From Crateriforma spongiae (GTDB lineage: Bacteria > Planctomycetota > Planctomycetia > Pirellulales > Pirellulaceae), in NCBI RefSeq assembly GCF_012290005.1, contig NZ_JAAXMS010000012.1:62001-126000 (forward strand): a DNA stretch of 64,000 nucleotides. Direction: 5' to 3'. How positions within the stretch are numbered: the first letter of the stretch is position 1; each line of letters starts with the position of its first letter. The notes beneath the pieces are model-generated. The model ran no database searches and was not told the origin of the DNA. It saw only the letters and a program-made list of their open reading frames with translations. Shown here in pieces: positions 61,626-64,000 of the stretch. The position numbers were made by a program, and so were the translations under genes.

Positions 61626-62237
61626 ATGGACCGGTGGATACAAGACTTCCTGGAACAGTTCGGAGCGATCGGTGTCGGCGTGCTGATGTTGGTGGAAAAC
61701 ATCCTTCCGCCGATTCCATCGGAGATCGTCATGCCTTGGGCGGGTTACTCTGTCAGCCAAGGCGACAATCCTTTTTGGGGCGTGCTGGTGGCTGGTAGTC
61801 TGGGCTCCTTCGCCGGTGCAATGTTTTGGTACTACCTTGCACGCTGGATCGGCAGACAGCGACTTGCGAATTGGGTTGCCGGTCATGGTGCCTGGTTGAC
61901 GATCACGCCGGAGGATCTGGACCGAGTTGATGCGTGGTTCGATCGCTGGGGAGCGTGGGCGGTCTTCGGATGTCGTATGGTGCCTGGCTTGCGGACTCTG
62001 ATCAGCGTGCCGGCCGGTTTCTCGGACATGCCGCCCGGAAAGTTTTCACTTTACACCGCCATCGGCGTGACCGCCTGGACCGCATTGCTGGCGGGCGTCG
62101 GCTGGTACCTGGGAGAAAACTATGCTGATCTGGCGGGACCTTTGGGATGGATCAGTACGCTGGTGATGGTCGTCTTGATCGCTTGGTGGTTGCTTCGGTT
62201 GGCAAAGCAGAACGCCGCGAGAAGGGAAGCATCATGA
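61626..62237 (+). CDS. DedA-family membrane protein
   Basis: A 203-residue inner-membrane protein. The N-terminal ENILPPIPSEIVMPWAGYSV and the G-x-x-x-x-x-x-x-W-Y-x-x-R pattern (GSFAGAMFWYYLARWIGRQR), then AVFGCRMVPGLRTLISVPAG, and the C-terminal GVTAWTALLAGVGWYLGENY are the hallmarks of DedA, which flips or recycles lipid carriers. The start ATG at 61626 is four bases after the NTF2-like stop. Its stop overlaps the subunit II gene by four bases (ATGA), an unusual coupling of DedA with a cytochrome oxidase. Confidence 0.93.
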   Translation: MDRWIQDFLEQFGAIGVGVLMLVENILPPIPSEIVMPWAGYSVSQGDNPFWGVLVAGSLGSFAGAMFWYYLARWIGRQRLANWVAGHGAWLTITPEDLDRVDAWFDRWGAWAVFGCRMVPGLRTLISVPAGFSDMPPGKFSLYTAIGVTAWTALLAGVGWYLGENYADLAGPLGWISTLVMVVLIAWWLLRLAKQNAARREAS

Positions 62238-63157
62238 ACGATCGCCCCTCTCAATCCGCGCTTGACCCGGCTGGTAGCGGTGCCGAGTCGATCGCTGAGC
62301 TTTTTTGGGTCATGGTCGCCGGCGGAGTCGGTATCTGGTTACTGGTCATCGGCTTGGCGGTGTACTCGATCATCCGCCCTGGCGAGCACAACGCCAGAAT
62401 GACTCGATTGATGGTGATCGGCGGCGGTGCTGTGTTTCCGACGATCGTGCTAACAGGGTTGCTAACGTACGGACTTTCAATCTTGCCGGAGTTGCAGCGA
62501 CCCGCTCCCGAGGGCAGCCAAGTCGTCGAAGTGGTTGGCGTCAGATGGTGGTGGCGAGTGCGTTATCGGCTCGAAGATGGTTCAACGATCGAGACGGCGA
62601 ACGAAATTCACCTGCCTGTCGATGAAGAAGTCGAATTCAAATTGACCAGCGAAGACGTGATCCATTCATTTTGGATTCCGGCACTTGGCGGGAAGACTGA
62701 CATGATTCCGGGGCGTGAAAACCGTTTGAAGCTATACCCGACGAAGCAAGGTGTTTACCGCGGCGTGTGCGCGGAATTTTGCGGTGCGGCTCACGCACAG
62801 ATGTCGTTCGACGTCGTGGTGCAGTCGAGGGAGGAATTCGACAGTTGGCTGGCAGAATTTCGCTTGCCAGGCACCGATCAAGATCATCCCGGCAAGGTCG
62901 TCTTTCGTCGCCGTGGATGTTCTGCATGTCACACGATCCGCGGAACTGATGATGACGGAATGGTCGGGCCGGATTTGACCCATTTTGGATCGCGACGAAC
63001 GATCGGTGCTGGGGTGATGAAGAATACGGCGGAGAACCTGGGCCGTTGGATCACCGCGACGCACGCGGTCAAACCCGGCGTTGAGATGCCGACGTTTGAT
63101 TCGATCGACGACGACGAACTCGATGCGTTGGTCGAGTATCTGGGGGAGCTTCGATGA
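62234..63157 (+). CDS. ctaC: Cytochrome c oxidase subunit II with fused cytochrome c (caa3 type)
   Basis: A 307-residue protein with two N-terminal helices (LFWVMVAGGVGIWLLVIGLA, GGAVFPTIVLTGLLTYGLSI), the aromatic electron-entry segment VVGVRWWWRVRY, the CuA site near residue 180 (VCAEFCGAAHAQM, with C-x3-C, H and M), and a C-terminal cytochrome c domain with heme site CSACH near residue 235 and the distal Met in GVEMPTFD. This lets it take electrons from soluble donors directly into the oxidase. It overlaps the DedA gene and the short frame before subunit I. Confidence 0.95.
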   Translation: MNDRPSQSALDPAGSGAESIAELFWVMVAGGVGIWLLVIGLAVYSIIRPGEHNARMTRLMVIGGGAVFPTIVLTGLLTYGLSILPELQRPAPEGSQVVEVVGVRWWWRVRYRLEDGSTIETANEIHLPVDEEVEFKLTSEDVIHSFWIPALGGKTDMIPGRENRLKLYPTKQGVYRGVCAEFCGAAHAQMSFDVVVQSREEFDSWLAEFRLPGTDQDHPGKVVFRRRGCSACHTIRGTDDDGMVGPDLTHFGSRRTIGAGVMKNTAENLGRWITATHAVKPGVEMPTFDSIDDDELDALVEYLGELR

Positions 63158-63195
63158 GCGGCATTGACAGCGGTAGTGGAGCCACCGATGGATGA
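63154..63195 (+). other. 13-codon mini-frame bridging subunit II and subunit I genes
   Basis: ATG at 63154 overlaps the subunit II stop (ATGA) and encodes MSGIDSGSGATDG, ending at TGA 63193-63195, which lies inside the start of the subunit I gene (ATG 63188). The mini-frame could link translation of the two subunits or be chance. Confidence 0.3.
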
Positions 63196-64000
63196 ACGTG
63201 CTATTCGCCTTCTCAAAGCATGGCAAACGCCGAAGGGTTGGCGGTACTGGTCGGCGGTAAATAACTCCGAAGTCGGTTTGTGGTACACGCTCGCGGCGTT
63301 CGCATTTTTTCTGTTCGGTGGTGTGCTGGCGCTCATCATGCGAATTCAGCTTGCCGTGCCCGACAACGATTGGTTGACGCCGGAGCAGTACAACCAAGTC
63401 TTCACGATGCACGGCAGCGTGATGATGTTCCTGTTCGCGGTGCCAATTCTGGAAGCGATCTCGATCATGCTTCTGCCCGAGATGATGGGCGCTCGTGATT
63501 TGCCGTTTCCAAGACTTTCGGCCTACGGGTTCTGGTGCTTCCTGATTGGCGGCATCTTCGTTTGTGGTTCGCTGTTCTTCGGCGTCGGACCTCGCGGTGG
63601 TTGGTTCATGTACCCGCCGATGACAACGGAATATCAAACCGATGTCGGGCCAGACATTTGGCTATTGGGTTTGTCATTCATTGAAATCGCATCGATCGCC
63701 GCGGCCGTGGAGTTGATTGTCGGAACGCTTAAATGTCGTCCCCCAGGAATGCGACTGAATCTGATCCCGCTTTATGCGTGGTACATCCTGGTCGTCGCGG
63801 TGATGATCCTGTTCGCGTTTCCGCCGCTGATCGCCGGTGATCTGCTGATGGAACTCGAGCGGGCGATGGATTGGCCGTTCTTTGATGCCGAGCGTGGCGG
63901 CGATCCGATGTTGTGGCAGCACCTATTTTGGATTTTCGGGCATCCGGAAGTCTATATCGTGTTCCTTCCCTCCATTGCACTGGTGGCAATGATCGTCCCG
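63188..64000 (+). CDS. ctaD: Cytochrome c oxidase subunit I, N-terminal part (cut by window edge)
   Basis: Frame from ATG 63188 (MDERAIRLLKAWQTPKGW) is open to the end of the window, about 271 residues. Visible: helix 1 (LAAFAFFLFGGVLALIMRIQ), the low-spin heme ligand region QVFTMHGSVMMFLFAVP, YGFWCFLIGGIFVCGSLFFG, an insert GPRGGWFMYPPMTTEYQTDV typical of caa3-type enzymes, and HLFWIFGHPEVYIVFLPSIA with the CuB ligand His and crosslinked Tyr. The full protein should be ~560 residues or more. It is in one operon with DedA and subunit II. The frame starts 31 bases after the subunit II stop. Confidence 0.95.
   Translation, partial: MDERAIRLLKAWQTPKGWRYWSAVNNSEVGLWYTLAAFAFFLFGGVLALIMRIQLAVPDNDWLTPEQYNQVFTMHGSVMMFLFAVPILEAISIMLLPEMMGARDLPFPRLSAYGFWCFLIGGIFVCGSLFFGVGPRGGWFMYPPMTTEYQTDVGPDIWLLGLSFIEIASIAAAVELIVGTLKCRPPGMRLNLIPLYAWYILVVAVMILFAFPPLIAGDLLMELERAMDWPFFDAERGGDPMLWQHLFWIFGHPEVYIVFLPSIALVAMIVP

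Overview
The window looks like chromosomal DNA of a planctomycete, most likely a Pirellulaceae (Rhodopirellula-type) marine bacterium. This is inferred from gene content: a 1,497-residue DUF1080 / cytochrome c / sugar-dehydrogenase fusion, many Tat-exported enzymes, a secreted planctomycete-style c-heme protein, a kinase encoded overlapping an ECF sigma factor, a CotH-VTC-DUF4956 set, and GC-rich coding with many small operons on both strands. No rRNA, tRNA, CRISPR array, prophage or complete insertion sequence was seen.

Layout. 0-5 kb: tail of an alpha-helical protein of unknown function, a decayed DUF1254 gene, a YaiI-family gene, and a minus-strand phosphate operon (Na/Pi transporter, coiled-coil mini-protein, PPK2 polyphosphate kinase). 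5-14 kb: cupin, AI-2E-type exporter with an extra C-terminal domain, CheY-like regulator, GH13 glucan-branching-type enzyme, then an NtrC regulator and its PAS histidine kinase. 14-17 kb: a sulfide/persulfide module (DUF442 phosphatase-like protein plus persulfide-dioxygenase-like MBL protein with two rhodanese domains). 17-24 kb: ECF sigma and Ser/Thr kinase, a glycerophosphodiesterase, and the DUF4956 / VTC / CotH operon. 24-30 kb: NCS1-like permease with a mannitol-type dehydrogenase, a DUF4832 protein and an outer-membrane barrel.

30-38 kb is a carbohydrate locus on the plus strand: the giant DUF1080 fusion, a DUF6786 protein, an agarase-like hydrolase and a Tat-exported TIM-barrel epimerase, probably oxidising and cleaving glycosides in the periplasm (possibly by 3-keto chemistry). 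38-49 kb is mixed: dehalogenase-like hydrolase, rhodanese, MgtC/DUF4010 membrane protein, DUF4198, thiamine-binding YqgV-type protein, a degenerate M48 peptidase flanked by 40-bp tandem repeats, SOUL haem protein, a cysteine-rich Csp copper-storage protein, and a diheme secreted protein. 49-54 kb is a pectin-type locus (FAD oxidoreductase, PL11 rhamnogalacturonan lyase, Tat lipoprotein). 54-58 kb: a second ECF sigma factor with a membrane partner, a secreted unknown, a CoA-binding protein and a GNAT acetyltransferase.

58-64 kb: transketolase, then a plus-strand cluster of rhodanese, small acidic protein, NTF2-like protein, DedA membrane protein, cytochrome c oxidase subunit II with fused cytochrome c (caa3 type), and subunit I running off the window. 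Noncoding DNA carries at least two dispersed repeat families (a GTGGACGAGG-type 40-mer and a GTAACCCGACGC-type inverted element) and a hairpin over the ribosome-binding region of the rhodanese gene.
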